Of a DNA stretch of 64,000 nucleotides, positions 43,701 to 51,400 are shown piece after piece. The notes under the pieces were generated by a model. The model searched no databases and was not told the origin of the DNA. It saw only the letters and a list, made by a program, of their open reading frames with translations. Numbering within the stretch: position 1 is the first letter of the stretch; every line of letters starts with the position of its first letter. The translations under genes were made by a program, and so were the position numbers. The stretch is from Acanthaster planci (taxonomy: Eukaryota > Echinodermata > Asteroidea > Valvatida > Acanthasteridae). The DNA is taken from positions 780,322 through 844,321 of the forward strand of contig NW_019091399.1 in NCBI RefSeq assembly GCF_001949145.1, written 5' to 3'.

Positions 43701-44947
43701 TGAAGTTCATTGATTCTGACGGTACTAGAAGACGCTTCGAGAACAGTGCGGTTGGCTATGCGGCACTCTCGATTGATTCTGCCTGGACTAGTTGGCCCTC
43801 TGCCAAAGACTGACGAATTGCGCACTGAACAGCAGTAACAACGACTGATAGAGTACTCCTGACCGTCGGATGAGGGCAAATCCACCACGACATGCTGCCC
43901 CGGAGTTAGCCGCTGAACCAACACATCGTCCACCTCCCATTGATAAAGATACACAACAGCATCGATTAAGTTATAGTCTGTGACGGGCTTGTCTGTTGCA
44001 AACCTCTGCGGTGGGCCTAAATGAAGTGCAACACCCGTTGGCTGACGAACAGGTAGGAATGCAGTAGGTTGTGAACGCACAGGAGCGATAACATCGGCGA
44101 GGTTTGTTCCATTGGCGGCGACAACCAAGAAGCCAGTTTGGTCGGTCCGGTAACCCGTAAGATCGACAGATAAGACAGCGTTGTCCTGGGCAGCAGCTCC
44201 CAAGTAAACGACCAACACAATGCCGTCCGTGGCTTTCAATCCTCGACCGCCGTCGAAAATCTCGACAAACTGGTATCCACTGTTATCAGTGGTCGGGTTG
44301 AGCTCGTTGATGACGAACGACGGCAGAGGACATTCGTTATCGGTGCCTGGGCTCTGCTTCACCGCACGGAACGACGAATGCATGACCTGCTTCCACCCTC
44401 TGCAACGACTGAGAGACGTATTTCCGTCACTTGAGTGCAATCCATCCCTCTGGAGAGGACTTTCGCCTTGAGAGAGAACACTCACGAGCCTACTGTCCTG
44501 AGGATTTGGAGAGCTTCCGTAAACCACCGCATCAACCAAGTCGACATCAGTTACTGCTGATCCAGCGTGAAGAATTGCGCCGTGCGTCTGGTCATACAAT
44601 GCTATTGCATTTAAACCTGATGTGAGCAGGAGAGTTGAAGATGTGACATTGGCATTCGGCATTGCAGGCCCAAATGATACGAGGAAATAACCCACACGGC
44701 TTGTCTGAAAGCCATCGAGCACCAAAGGCTGGTTGTATACAACCTCTGAAGTCCCTGAGTAAAGGACCAAAACAAGGCCGTCCAGTTGTGTGTTGCCGAC
44801 TCCACCATCGTAGAGCTCCACATACTGAGAACCCTCTAGTTGGAATTCGTTGATGACGATGCCTTCAAAGGCGAACGTTGTCCACGAAGCTGTGGTTAAT
44901 CCGGCGACTAGTAACCATACACTATAGCAGTTGGGCAAAGTCTCCAT
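28677..44947 (-). CDS. Gene A: signal peptide, eight LTD-like repeats, SEA-like domain, one TM helix (1666 aa)
   Basis: I know no family name for this protein. Eighteen exons join in frame to 5001 nt. Residues 1-26 are a signal peptide (hydrophobic WLLVAGLTTASW). Eight repeats follow. Each starts with an INE(F/L/I) strand and VE(L/I)YDGG, continues GY(F/L)L, AIALY, LVDAVVY and (S/T)PGQ, and ends with a SLSRC-like and a (S/T)PGxxNxC-like motif. This order resembles the lamin tail domain as found in secreted bacterial proteins (INEV..VELYNP.., ..SLQR..SPGAAN). Then come a SEA-like module with RGSVVY, a TM helix near 1606-1630 and a 30-residue acidic tail with NLGY. It is predicted to be a type I cell-surface protein. 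Ligand-binding or adhesion roles are inference. A close tandem paralogue starts 8 kb away. Confidence 0.85.
28850..29069. mobile_element. PIF/Harbinger-like MITE in gene A only
   Basis: Terminal inverted repeats AGTCTGGTTTCCATAT and (reversed right end) AGCCTGGTCTCCATAT are flanked by TTA on both sides (28847-28849 and 29070-29072). The 3-bp TTA duplication is typical of PIF/Harbinger elements. The equivalent place in gene B reads CACTGAGTGG, an empty site nearly matching CAC-TTA-GTGG. Confidence 0.85.
29335..29392. repeat. Near-perfect palindrome in gene A intron
   Basis: ATATCTGACTACTTCGGGAG and, reversed from the right, ATATCTGACTGCTTCGGGAG form long arms around GGTTTTAAAACC. Gene B has only one arm (CCGAAGTAGTCAGATAT near 53640). 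The palindrome arose in copy A or was lost in B. Confidence 0.8.
29791..29820. repeat. Perfect short hairpin, kept in both gene copies
   Basis: CATCACCAAAACT and AGTTTTGGTGATG pair perfectly around TGAA. The same 30 nt are at 54112-54141 in gene B, in the intron between the TM exon and the last exon. Confidence 0.8.
29961..30060 (-). CDS. Gene A exon 17: transmembrane helix
   Basis: Acceptor CTGACTGTAG and donor AAAGG|GTATCA. It encodes SPVRVAVVVPVVLAAIIVII and then ALSVAVGCFIKK: one hydrophobic helix followed by a Lys stop-transfer signal. The exon is in frame with both neighbours. Compare gene B at 54282-54382, where one extra base breaks the frame. Confidence 0.9.
30110..30250 (+). repeat. 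Possible decayed tRNA-derived SINE, shared by both copies
   Basis: GCAGGTTCAAATCACGC resembles a tRNA box B, with a weak tRNA-like stretch 5' of it. It also occurs in gene B (about 54440-54570), so it predates the duplication. It is not an intact tRNA. Confidence 0.35.
30575..30757 (-). CDS. Gene A exon 16: second half of SEA-like domain
   Basis: Acceptor CCAAAAAG (CAAACAG in gene B) and donor AGTG|GTAAGT. It encodes QKLLRGSVVYQADMYATDSD, then QARLLDDSFRAFLSETGTIT, then VGGKTYSVAEAGDKN. LLRGSVVY resembles the SEA-domain turn GSVVV, where many SEA domains self-cleave between Gly and Ser. The protein sequence is the same in gene B. Confidence 0.88.
31253..31518 (-). CDS. Gene A exon 15: end of repeat 8 and first half of SEA-like domain
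   Basis: Acceptor CTCTCTTTTAG and donor TGTG|GTTAGT. It begins with repeat 8's closing motifs KTFSRC and ATPGYTNWC, then RVSLTLTDASYDVW and SSLERIVTTG. KCRCGF and YVCG add cysteines. This exon is the least conserved between A and B: 18 of 88 residues differ by my reading. Confidence 0.88.
31779..31949 (-). CDS. Gene A exon 14: repeat 8, middle
   Basis: Acceptor TTCTTGTTTCAG and donor GCAC|GTAAGC. It encodes YGYYLINNIPELRLNGSVAL and then HRGDYALFRAYHAPSGSEVT. GYYLI and GSVALHR are the GYFL and AIALY positions of the repeat. Phase 2 at both ends. Confidence 0.87.
32095..32170 (-). repeat. Possible decayed tRNA-derived SINE, shared by both copies
   Basis: On the minus strand TAGCTTAGTGATG resembles box A and GTTGAACCCG resembles box B. 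A related segment is at about 58440-58520 in gene B, so the insertion predates the duplication. Confidence 0.35.
32353..32530. mobile_element. MITE in gene A intron, absent from gene B
   Basis: The left end ATCCGGTTCGTAAGTGTGAC and the reversed right end ATCCGGTTCGTATTAAAGTG form inverted repeats of about 20-25 bp. At the equivalent point gene B runs directly from ATACTCATG to GCCTCAGACGCACTTC with no element. The class is not assigned. Confidence 0.6.
32621..32825 (-). CDS. Gene A exon 13: start of repeat 8
   Basis: Acceptor TGTCAATACAG and donor GACAG|GTATAT. It encodes SPNNCDALYRPVFINEISPY, then GSRSDKFIELYDGGQGHSSL, then DALVLLLLVEGFNIPYSVIP. It carries the final Cys of repeat 7 (PNNC) and the FINEI and IELYDGG strands of repeat 8. 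Confidence 0.9.
33428..33780 (-). CDS. Gene A exon 12: main part of repeat 7
   Basis: Acceptor AACACAAATCAG and donor CCAG|GTTAGT. It encodes ISPLGYLVIGESGVTPTPDV, then AFLSGPGAVAVYW, SLVDVVVYGEPDRR, KLVPGQIQAYENTETVYGED, and VSLSRCISSAPLTLAAFVSA. All the downstream landmarks of the repeat are present. Only 2 of 117 residues differ from gene B. Confidence 0.92.
33983..34145 (-). CDS. Gene A exon 11: start of repeat 7
   Basis: Acceptor TTTACTTCTTCAG and donor AAACG|GTATGT. It encodes LFISEMNVKSATGLGFVELY and then NGSPDIISLDGYVLIFYEGH. FISEM replaces the usual INEx strand and VELYNG the usual VELYDG. Gene B has two extra residues here. Confidence 0.9.
34687..34860 (-). CDS. Gene A exon 10: end of repeat 6 with acidic insert
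   Basis: Acceptor TTTCTGACAG and donor ACAG|GTTATA; phase 1 at both ends. It encodes SSIIYEDESLEEEDESDESI and then SRCFDDNRLSQSAFRMSQQS. It has 11 Asp/Glu in 16 residues just before SISRC, which no other repeat shows. PKGPNLC supplies the closing cysteine. Confidence 0.87.
35070..35270 (-). CDS. Gene A exon 9: repeat 6, middle
   Basis: Acceptor CCGGCCCCAG and donor ACAG|GTAACA; phase 1 at both ends. It encodes DLVVALERTYGTTVLSHGAG, AIALYRSAPGVFYHGAPATK and RSLVDAVVYTLDAEEGTTLV. It has the AIALY and LVDAVVY landmarks. Confidence 0.9.
36043..36385 (-). CDS. Gene A exon 8: end of repeat 5, start of repeat 6
   Basis: Acceptor CTCGGTTCAG and donor TCAG|GTACAG. It encodes LISSDRHFSRCFSGELRSTG, then AAMNDCPVFADQDVVINEFN, AYVELYDGGVGNTPLTYITL and TADLSGYRTNEQGYFLIGSQ. 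It shows the normal junction between repeats (FSRC, NDC, then VVINEF). Confidence 0.92.
36824..37008 (-). CDS. Gene A exon 7: repeat 5, middle
   Basis: Acceptor TCTGCATCCAG and donor GAA|GTAAGA. It encodes FIDSLAGGVALYRSRDDSFT and then QLPIHQALVDAVIYRNEEGS. GGVALYR and LVDAVIY are the repeat landmarks. Confidence 0.88.
37518..37667 (-). CDS. Gene A exon 6: repeat 5, first half (3' border uncertain)
   Basis: Acceptor TCTGTTCGCAG. It encodes EFMVVLCSATGVALQVIRLA and GYTTDANGYFILGASHTLNP. Two in-frame donors are possible: GCAG|GTCACC (37518, used here) and CGGCA|GTAGTC about 25 nt earlier. Both join exon 7 in phase. Confidence 0.78.
38119..38611 (-). CDS. Gene A exon 5: rest of repeat 4, start of repeat 5
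   Basis: Acceptor TCTTCTACTTAG and donor TTGG|GTAAGA. It encodes VWWQVGLDMGIARSFAGFKT, then DAGAVRLTSSGLLGAIVVSQ, HRDESLSRCLVGGEWAFVLA, AANHCPTRANLDLVINEISL and SDQFIELFDLGGGYSLL. Repeat 4 keeps SLSRC and NHC but has lost the LVDAVVY wording. Confidence 0.9.
39148..39356 (-). CDS. Gene A exon 4: end of repeat 3, start of repeat 4
   Basis: Acceptor AATGCAACAG and donor GGT|GTAAGC. It encodes SSALRCYSHTPLDQVAFAPG, PPSPLAPNSCPPPPCLLNEI, and VWMEVSCEGLPNFPLDTVIG. In repeat 4 the canonical VELYDGG is replaced by MEVSCEG, and an extra Cys is present. Confidence 0.87.
40550..40736 (-). CDS. Gene A exon 3: repeat 3, second half
   Basis: Acceptor AAGCGACAG (an in-frame GAAG 6 nt upstream is an alternative) and donor ACAA|GTAGGT. 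It encodes KRLVDEFSSLLQRPAASFDA, EDGPKTDGLLDAVVFGNSTM and ASELLNILSPGQTLIHSFLP. LLDAVVF and SPGQ match the repeat pattern. Confidence 0.82.
41169..41500. mobile_element. Long palindromic element in gene A intron 2
   Basis: Left arm GTGCTTCGCCACCCGATCCG and reversed right arm GTGCGAAGCCACCCGATTCG begin inverted repeats. Both continue through GACTACCCA, TTGCACNCCAAAT and GGACTACGTTCGCCAC for about 150 bp, with a short centre. The element is about 330 bp with no coding frame, and fits a foldback MITE. Confidence 0.82.
41595..41763 (-). CDS. Gene A exon 2: repeat 3, middle
   Basis: Acceptor TTTATCAGCAG and donor ACGAG|GTATCA. It encodes PYRIVDLSESLTNSDGFAVI, APPSVIPSSTFSLLADDWLR, and EQQVGGAVALYE. 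DGFAVI and GGAVALYE are the GYFL and AIALY positions. Confidence 0.87.
43593..44947 (-). CDS. Gene A exon 1: signal peptide, repeats 1 and 2, start of repeat 3
   Basis: Starts at ATG 44947 (METLPNCYSVWLLVAGLTTA). It ends at donor AGGCG|GTAAGT, 451 codons plus 2 nt. Repeat 1 (about residues 30-209) has IVINEF, YVELYDGG, NAIALY, DLVDAVVYG, NTSLSRC and SPGTDNEC. Repeat 2 (about 211-395) has FVINEL, FVEIFDGG, TGVALH, NLIDAVVY, TPGQ, SISRC and SPGRINREC. Repeat 3 begins VRINEL and LVEIYDGG. Several N-glycosylation sequons (NVT, NTS, NGT, NSS, NRT) fit an extracellular location. An upstream acceptor (TTGTAACAG, exon from about 44965) suggests a separate non-coding first exon. Confidence 0.93.
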
Positions 44948-45659
44948 TTTAGCCGCTAACTGGAGCTGTTACAATAAGATAAATGAAGACTTTAATCACT
45001 TGTGAGGCAACAAGATCATTGTGTCATGGTTTCCCACAAAGTAGCTTCGTGGGACTCTTAGCTTTAGCTATACCCGCGAAAACGTACCAGCTAAAGAATA
45101 CATTGTATTTTATTTTAAAATACAGAAAACATTTCTAGTCACTATGCTGGATATTTTAAAAAACTTGGCAATCATATAACAATACTGCTTTCCAGTACAA
45201 AAATTAAGTGTGAATTCAACTAAACTGTCATAATTTTTTTTCTGCAAAAACAGTATTTAATTGTCCTGTGTAAACTCAGCCTCGGTTTTTGATTTGGAAT
45301 AGCTATATTAGGAGTTTTCTATAGAGCTCAAAGTAGTTGTTTATTATGCAAATTAGAAATGCACAGCTAATGCTTATATGAACAATGCATTTCACATGTA
45401 TATCTTCCAAGAATGATAGTTGCCATTTGGAAAACGTTAAGTGTAACCTTATTTTTATCCGTCAAACTACCTGCATTATTCTTTAAGCAAGCAGTTTGGA
45501 GTATTTTTGTATGCTTTAATTTGCCAGATTTTAGCGGGAGATATAAAATTAAGCATGGTTTATATTCATCTTATGATATCCATTCCCATGAAATTATGAT
45601 AGAGGCCGGATTGCTGTTTGCATTTTCTTTGAAGAATTTGTAGATAGAAAGTTTTTTTC

Positions 45660-45864
45660 TTTATTTAACCAAAGGTTACCCGGTAGGGCCAGCATAGTGA
45701 TAGCCACTTGGCCCCGCCCACAGGAATACTGCCTGTTGGGCCATCGAAATGTATGCCAAGACTTTTGGGGACAATCCGGTATGGAGCCTGTCTGCTCGGG
45801 GGTGCACCACTACAAATACATTCCCGTAGACAGCAGTGATAAGACCATTTTCCTTTCAATTTTC
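45660..45864 (-). other. Short open frame next to gap, unassigned
   Basis: On the minus strand an open frame runs out of the gap and ends with GSIPVGGAKWLSLCWPYRVT and a stop. The local sequence is more GC-rich than its surroundings. It may be the end of a transposon-encoded frame. I do not recognise it. Confidence 0.25.
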
Positions 45865-46270
45865 NNNNNNNNNNNNNNNNNNNNNNNNNNNNNNNNNNNN
45901 NNNNNNNNNNNNNNNNNNNNNNNNNNNNNNNNNNNNNNNNNNNNNNNNNNNNNNNNNNNNNNNNNNNNNNNNNNNNNNNNNNNNNNNNNNNNNNNNNNNN
46001 NNNNNNNNNNNNNNNNNNNNNNNNNNNNNNNNNNNNNNNNNNNNNNNNNNNNNNNNNNNNNNNNNNNNNNNNNNNNNNNNNNNNNNNNNNNNNNNNNNNN
46101 NNNNNNNNNNNNNNNNNNNNNNNNNNNNNNNNNNNNNNNNNNNNNNNNNNNNNNNNNNNNNNNNNNNNNNNNNNNNNNNNNNNNNNNNNNNNNNNNNNNN
46201 NNNNNNNNNNNNNNNNNNNNNNNNNNNNNNNNNNNNNNNNNNNNNNNNNNNNNNNNNNNNNNNNNNNNNN
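45865..46270. other. Assembly gap (406 N)
   Basis: A run of 406 undetermined bases directly abutting a tandem array, so the gap probably hides more repeat units. Confidence 0.99.
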
Positions 46271-46560
46271 TGGACCCCTTGTTCTATATGAATGCCACGC
46301 TTTAATGGACCCCTTGTTCTGTGTGAACGCCACGCTTTGGTGGACCCCTTGTTCTATATGGATGCCACGCTTTGGTGGACCCCTTGCTCTGTATGAACAC
46401 CAGACTCTGGTTGGATTCCCGTTCTTTGTGAACGCCCCGCTCTGTGTTGACCCCTTGTTCTGTGTGACCGGCCGCACTGTGTGGACCCTCGTTCTCTGTG
46501 ATCGGCCTGAGATTGTGAACTACCATAACTTTTGGAGGACTTCGGTTGTGTGTGAACGTT
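46271..46560 (+). repeat. 35-bp minisatellite (about 7-8 units visible)
   Basis: Units of 35-36 bp begin TGGACCCCTTGTTCTRTRTG and continue RAYGCCACGCTTTGG. The first three are nearly identical and later units progressively diverge. Because 35 is not a multiple of 3, the long open frames across it are not a real protein repeat. Confidence 0.92.
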
Positions 46561-46795
46561 CACTGCCCTGGGAACACCCTTTCTAGAAGGCCAGCACCAT
46601 TTATCACCTGAGGGAAGTATGGGGTGCCAGCTGGACCATTGTAATAGCTGTTACCTGTTGAGTGACGTTTATGTAAATTTAAGATTGGAAGTAATTGTAA
46701 ATATATACATGTATCATATTAAATTATTATATTTTGTTATTGAATTTGCAAACGATGCGTATTGTTTTGTGGTTTGACTTGTCCTTACCTTGTGG

Positions 46796-46917
46796 CACCC
46801 CAGTTTTAACTATTCACTGTGACCTCACCCACGGGAAGCACAGACCCTTGAATTGACACCCCAGTTTTAACTATTCACTGTGACCTCACCCACGGGAAGC
46901 ACAGACCCGTGAATTGA
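46796..46917 (+). repeat. 61-bp tandem duplication
   Basis: Two adjacent copies of a segment starting CACCCCAGTTTTAACTATTC and ending AATTGA. They differ only at CCCTTG/CCCGTG. Confidence 0.92.
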
Positions 46918-48282
46918 CATAAACATATTCTGTTGTTACGGTCCTTTCAAGTTTCAGGCAACATGCCTGCCTGTCTGCGTACATTGAACGCCGGAGTTGA
47001 AAAAAGTATTTTTGATTGACCAACTCTCGGAAAATGCGCGCTGCACAAGAACGGTAAGTTTAATTTTTGCAAAATTGGTGTCAACGTGACTGCATAGAGC
47101 TACTTTAAAATATCCCAAAGGTTCAACTCCAGAAAAAATGCACTGTGGCTATATGATAATCGGTAATAAGTCGGAGGAAGGGGGACAAATTCCGCCACAG
47201 CTCTTTTTAAATTTAAAATTTTAGTTTAACAGTTCTTAACTTTGCCAACGCACTTTTCATTAGCTCTCCCAAGTTGCCATTGCAAAATTGACCCACCCGT
47301 TTAACATCTTCTATTGCAACCCTGATTAAAAATGTGATATCAAATGGTACTAAGGGCAAATTGAGAGTTGTATTCGGTATAATCCAGTCTCTTGTCATTT
47401 ATACATATTTGTAGTATCTTCTTTTGGTATCAAAAGTACTTATAAGCACAATGTCAGTCGTCCCTTTAGGACGTATTAAAGTAGGTAAATAAATAAAAAG
47501 TTTGAAATTTATCTTGATATTAAATGCAAATAGGAATGTCACTTCCACAAATGACCCAAATCACACATTTCATAACATTCATGGCAACTTTTGAAAACAT
47601 ATGAAAGCAGTTTTGCATTACAAAAATTATATTCGGGAAAAAGTCAAGTCATGGGTGACAAATGGAATACTTAATTTCGTTAAACATAATACAAGCAAGC
47701 TACATGAAAAATACTAGGGAAATCCAATAACTGATACTTTCGTTGTAAGTCTTTCCGTGGTAAAAATAAATAAAGCCAAATATTAAAACTTGTTGTACCT
47801 CATTTTTCTTATTCCTCTTGTTTCTAATTGTAAAATTGTCTGGAGAATTATGTCTTCTACCAACTTATTCAAATTAATTAGTCTGCGAAAGAAAATTGTT
47901 AGAAAAATTAAAAAAAACTATTTTTATCCATAACAAATGCCAATACACGTTATTAAGTATACACATTTCGTTCTTTTACTGCCACATTCCCAGCGCTGAA
48001 CGATTATGTTTACTTGCAATTAATATAAGAGATTCATCTAAGTTCCTTTTTTATCTTGCCCCAAAACTGATGTTTTGGAGGGAGGGAAATGAAATTTAAA
48101 ACTTTGCGTGGAAACTATAATAGATTATCCAAAATCAAAATGATTCATGGGGGTAAAGTAGATCTAACGTCTGAGGGATTTCTCTCTCTCGCTCTGTGGT
48201 TCCTGCTCACAGCAATATGTTGAAGTTAATTGCAAGTAAAACACAAGTATTGCTAGGACATTACTCCATATGATGCAAGATA

Positions 48283-48432
48283 TGCGGTAAAGGGGCCCCC
48301 ACTATTGTGTCTTCTTTTGTGTTGATGGAATCTTTGGAATTTCTTTCAGATTTCCGGGGGGGGGTACAATAGGCACAATAGCCTCAGGGTATACAGCTTG
48401 TGCATCACATTATGGGGGCCCCCTTTACTGCA
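48283..48432. mobile_element. Inverted-repeat element (MITE-like)
   Basis: The left arm GCGGTAAAGGGGCCCCCACT and the reversed right arm GCAGTAAAGGGGGCCCCCAT give inverted repeats of about 26 bp around about 95 bp of non-coding sequence. Confidence 0.65.
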
Positions 48433-51400
48433 CACCGTGCCGGTCCCACTTGTCCGACTAAGCTGCATTTTTGGATTCGTCTGACCCAGCGGCGACGATC
48501 ATCGAGCACTTTGGAGTGCCAGTACTGGTATCTCGGGAGTTCGTTTCAGACATCTGGGGGATGTGTGGAGTAGCAATAGGCTGGAGTGTGTGTATGAGGA
48601 TTGGACTTGTTTGGGGGTACCCCTCGGTCCCATTTCGCGCCTGGTGTAAGAGTGCATGGTAACTCCTGTGTCCTTGCTCTGTGTTCTGACTCTTTCAAAG
48701 TCAGTGAAATAGCCATTGTATTCAATGAGCTGCACTGGGCACTTCATTCCAGGACAGTAGTATAAAATGAATGTGGGCAACATCACTCCACTCCCTTGCT
48801 ATCTAGAGCTACAAGAAGACGTCTTGTGTTCTAAGACCTCCATTAGCATCCTTGTTTAGGTCAACTTTTTTGTCCAGGTGCGGGGATATGATCTGAAGTG
48901 TTTGTTACGTACAGCAACTATTCCCCCATGGAAGAACACACTACCTTGTATTTAATGTTAAAAAATGGAAGTTCCACGAGTCAAGAAGCAGAGACGAGGC
49001 AGATTCAAATAATTGTAAGGGGTAATTATTTCATCCATTAATTCAAACAAGATTGTGAATAACCTATGCATTAATTCGCTTTGTGTTTGGTTGTACACAG
49101 GCTTTTTCTTTTTAGCCACCTCGTTTTCATAGATTGGATTTGTATTTCTTAATATTTTGGTAGTATGCCCTTCCACGGAGACAACATAATGGTTACTTGG
49201 TGAGAAACAGCTTGTTGAGATTACACTTACCAACGACTAGCTGTGTTCTGTGCTACGTAAGTTGCATAGAATTTACTTCTCGCATCAGGCTGTACAGGAT
49301 CGACGTTGTCGTTGCTTAGGTTGGCACATACAGCAGACTACGCCGCCTTTGTGCCAGAGCCTGCATTTAATAGCTAGTAAACTCGGGGACAGACAGCAGA
49401 CTCCGTACCATCAAGCTTATGGCAGGTATGAGCGTGATAAATAGTTAGCAATACAATTCCACTGGAGCGTATCTTCCAACTGAAGGGCCAAAAATACATC
49501 TATAATCCTGGAAGCCGTAACAATTGGTTTGGGATTCATTATGTATTGTATAGATACAAGGGCGTGTTCACAGGGGTACTCTCCAAAAAACTTGTTCTCA
49601 AATTCTACTGGCATTATCCTTGAGATGACAATTTCGGATTATGCTCCCCAATCTCTCTTCCTTATTGATCGTTTTCAAATGGAAAGTTACCCAACTAACT
49701 CAACAAAATGACAGGCATTAAAATATTTCCTTTTTCACTTTGATTAAAAGTTGACATGACCTTCTCTTCATAATTTTGAACTATATTTGCTCGGAGCACA
49801 AGATTAATTTACACTTACTTAGTATAGGCCTTTCTTTCTTAATATACTGAAAGCGAGGCTGAAGGAGACTCCGCGCTGTCAAGAATTAGTAGATCATCGC
49901 CAGAAATTAGCTTTCATCGACTTCCAAAGAATAAGATCCTGCGAGTAAAGTGGATTGTTAAGATCAAACGAGACGAGGGACCACTATTCAAGGTAGATTT
50001 TGACTTGGGCACTTAAGATGTTCGTATAAAACATTGTAATCACTGGCCTCACACCGTTCACGTTACTTTGGTGCAGTTCGATTGATCCTGTCTTTGCCTC
50101 CTCCTTGATTGATCGCGCTCAGCATAATGGTACAGCGTTTTTTATTTTTCGAATTAGCATCTGTAAAATTTTGAAATAGCAAAGGCATTAATGGTAACCC
50201 GCTGAATGACAAAAAGTCTTCAAATTGCTCGATCGTGGCGACAACTGGCCGTTTAGGCCAAGACATGAGCAGTGCTTGCATGCAATGTCAACGACTCGGG
50301 AACCACAGAAAGATCCCTTCCGGCTCGAGTCCTCTACAGCTTCATTTTCAGCTGCTGCAAATAAAATGTCCATAAATATTAAGAAAGGCCTAGGCCCTAT
50401 ATGAACTAGACTATTTTCGTTCCCATGCAAGTCTGGGAAAGGGTTTACTTAAATTTCACAATAGCTGACTTACAATGTAAACAAGGTTATTGAGAAGTGA
50501 CTGCGGGTGTCTGTATTTGTTGTGCTTCTATGGGGCTTTGTGTTGTGTCCTACACACAGTTCAGATATAACGTTGGAACAGCCATGGGCCATATATCTGG
50601 TCGTCGCAGCGGTTCGGTTCTGTTCATAATTCATAGTAGACTGCAACCTTTTGCTCAGACCGATCTCGGTGTATTTAGGAATCCCAATTATGTTTGAGCA
50701 GAAATGTTACTAGAAATTGCTTTTACCACATAATATTTTCCGCAAATCGGGGGAACTTTGGTACAAGCCACGCATGTTGGTTGTAGCCGTGATATCTTCG
50801 CAACGCGGTGTATGGATGATAAAAGAGTCTTTCTGTGAAAGTACTTTTTTACCATCAAATACAGCTGGTGGCTTGGCCTGAAGGATTTTTGATGTGTAAA
50901 ACTTTGTTATAATCCTTTTTATGTTTTTTCCATGAAACTTCAGCAACCTGCCAAAGTAGTCCCAAACTACGGGGTTACTATGTCAGTACTTGATTAAACT
51001 CTAACTCAACAGAATCAAATTCTAACTGAAAAGAAGTGGATGGATATGTGCTACTAAGACCTAAGACTTCATATGAAAAAAACATCCAATCAATAATGAA
51101 AAACGATTTCTGTTTTTGGAAAAGTAGAAACGATCAGGATTTTAACCTACCAATTTGCCAAAGTTACCCCGGTTGACGGGTATTGTTGTGTGCATCTTGT
51201 TTGTAGTAACCAAAATTTGTGCTAAGTTTCGCATTTTTGAATCAAAAAGTATCGAACTGGAAAAATGAGAACACTCTTAGAATCTCAGTGGGGCAATTAC
51301 ACAAGGGGATATTTGTGACGGGAATGTTCTTTAAACAGTGCATTGCTGGTTTCTTAAAGGGTTCTTGGCGCTGTTTGATTTACATTTCAGTCTTGTTAAA

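Noticed and set aside
45665-46477. Long open frames across the gap and minisatellite that look like a repeat protein
   Set aside because: Much of the length is N, and the 35-bp unit is not a multiple of 3, so the repeated peptides appear in shifting frames. No coding signal.
46271-46560. CRISPR-like array
   Set aside because: Units are contiguous with no unique spacers, and the DNA is animal. This is a minisatellite.
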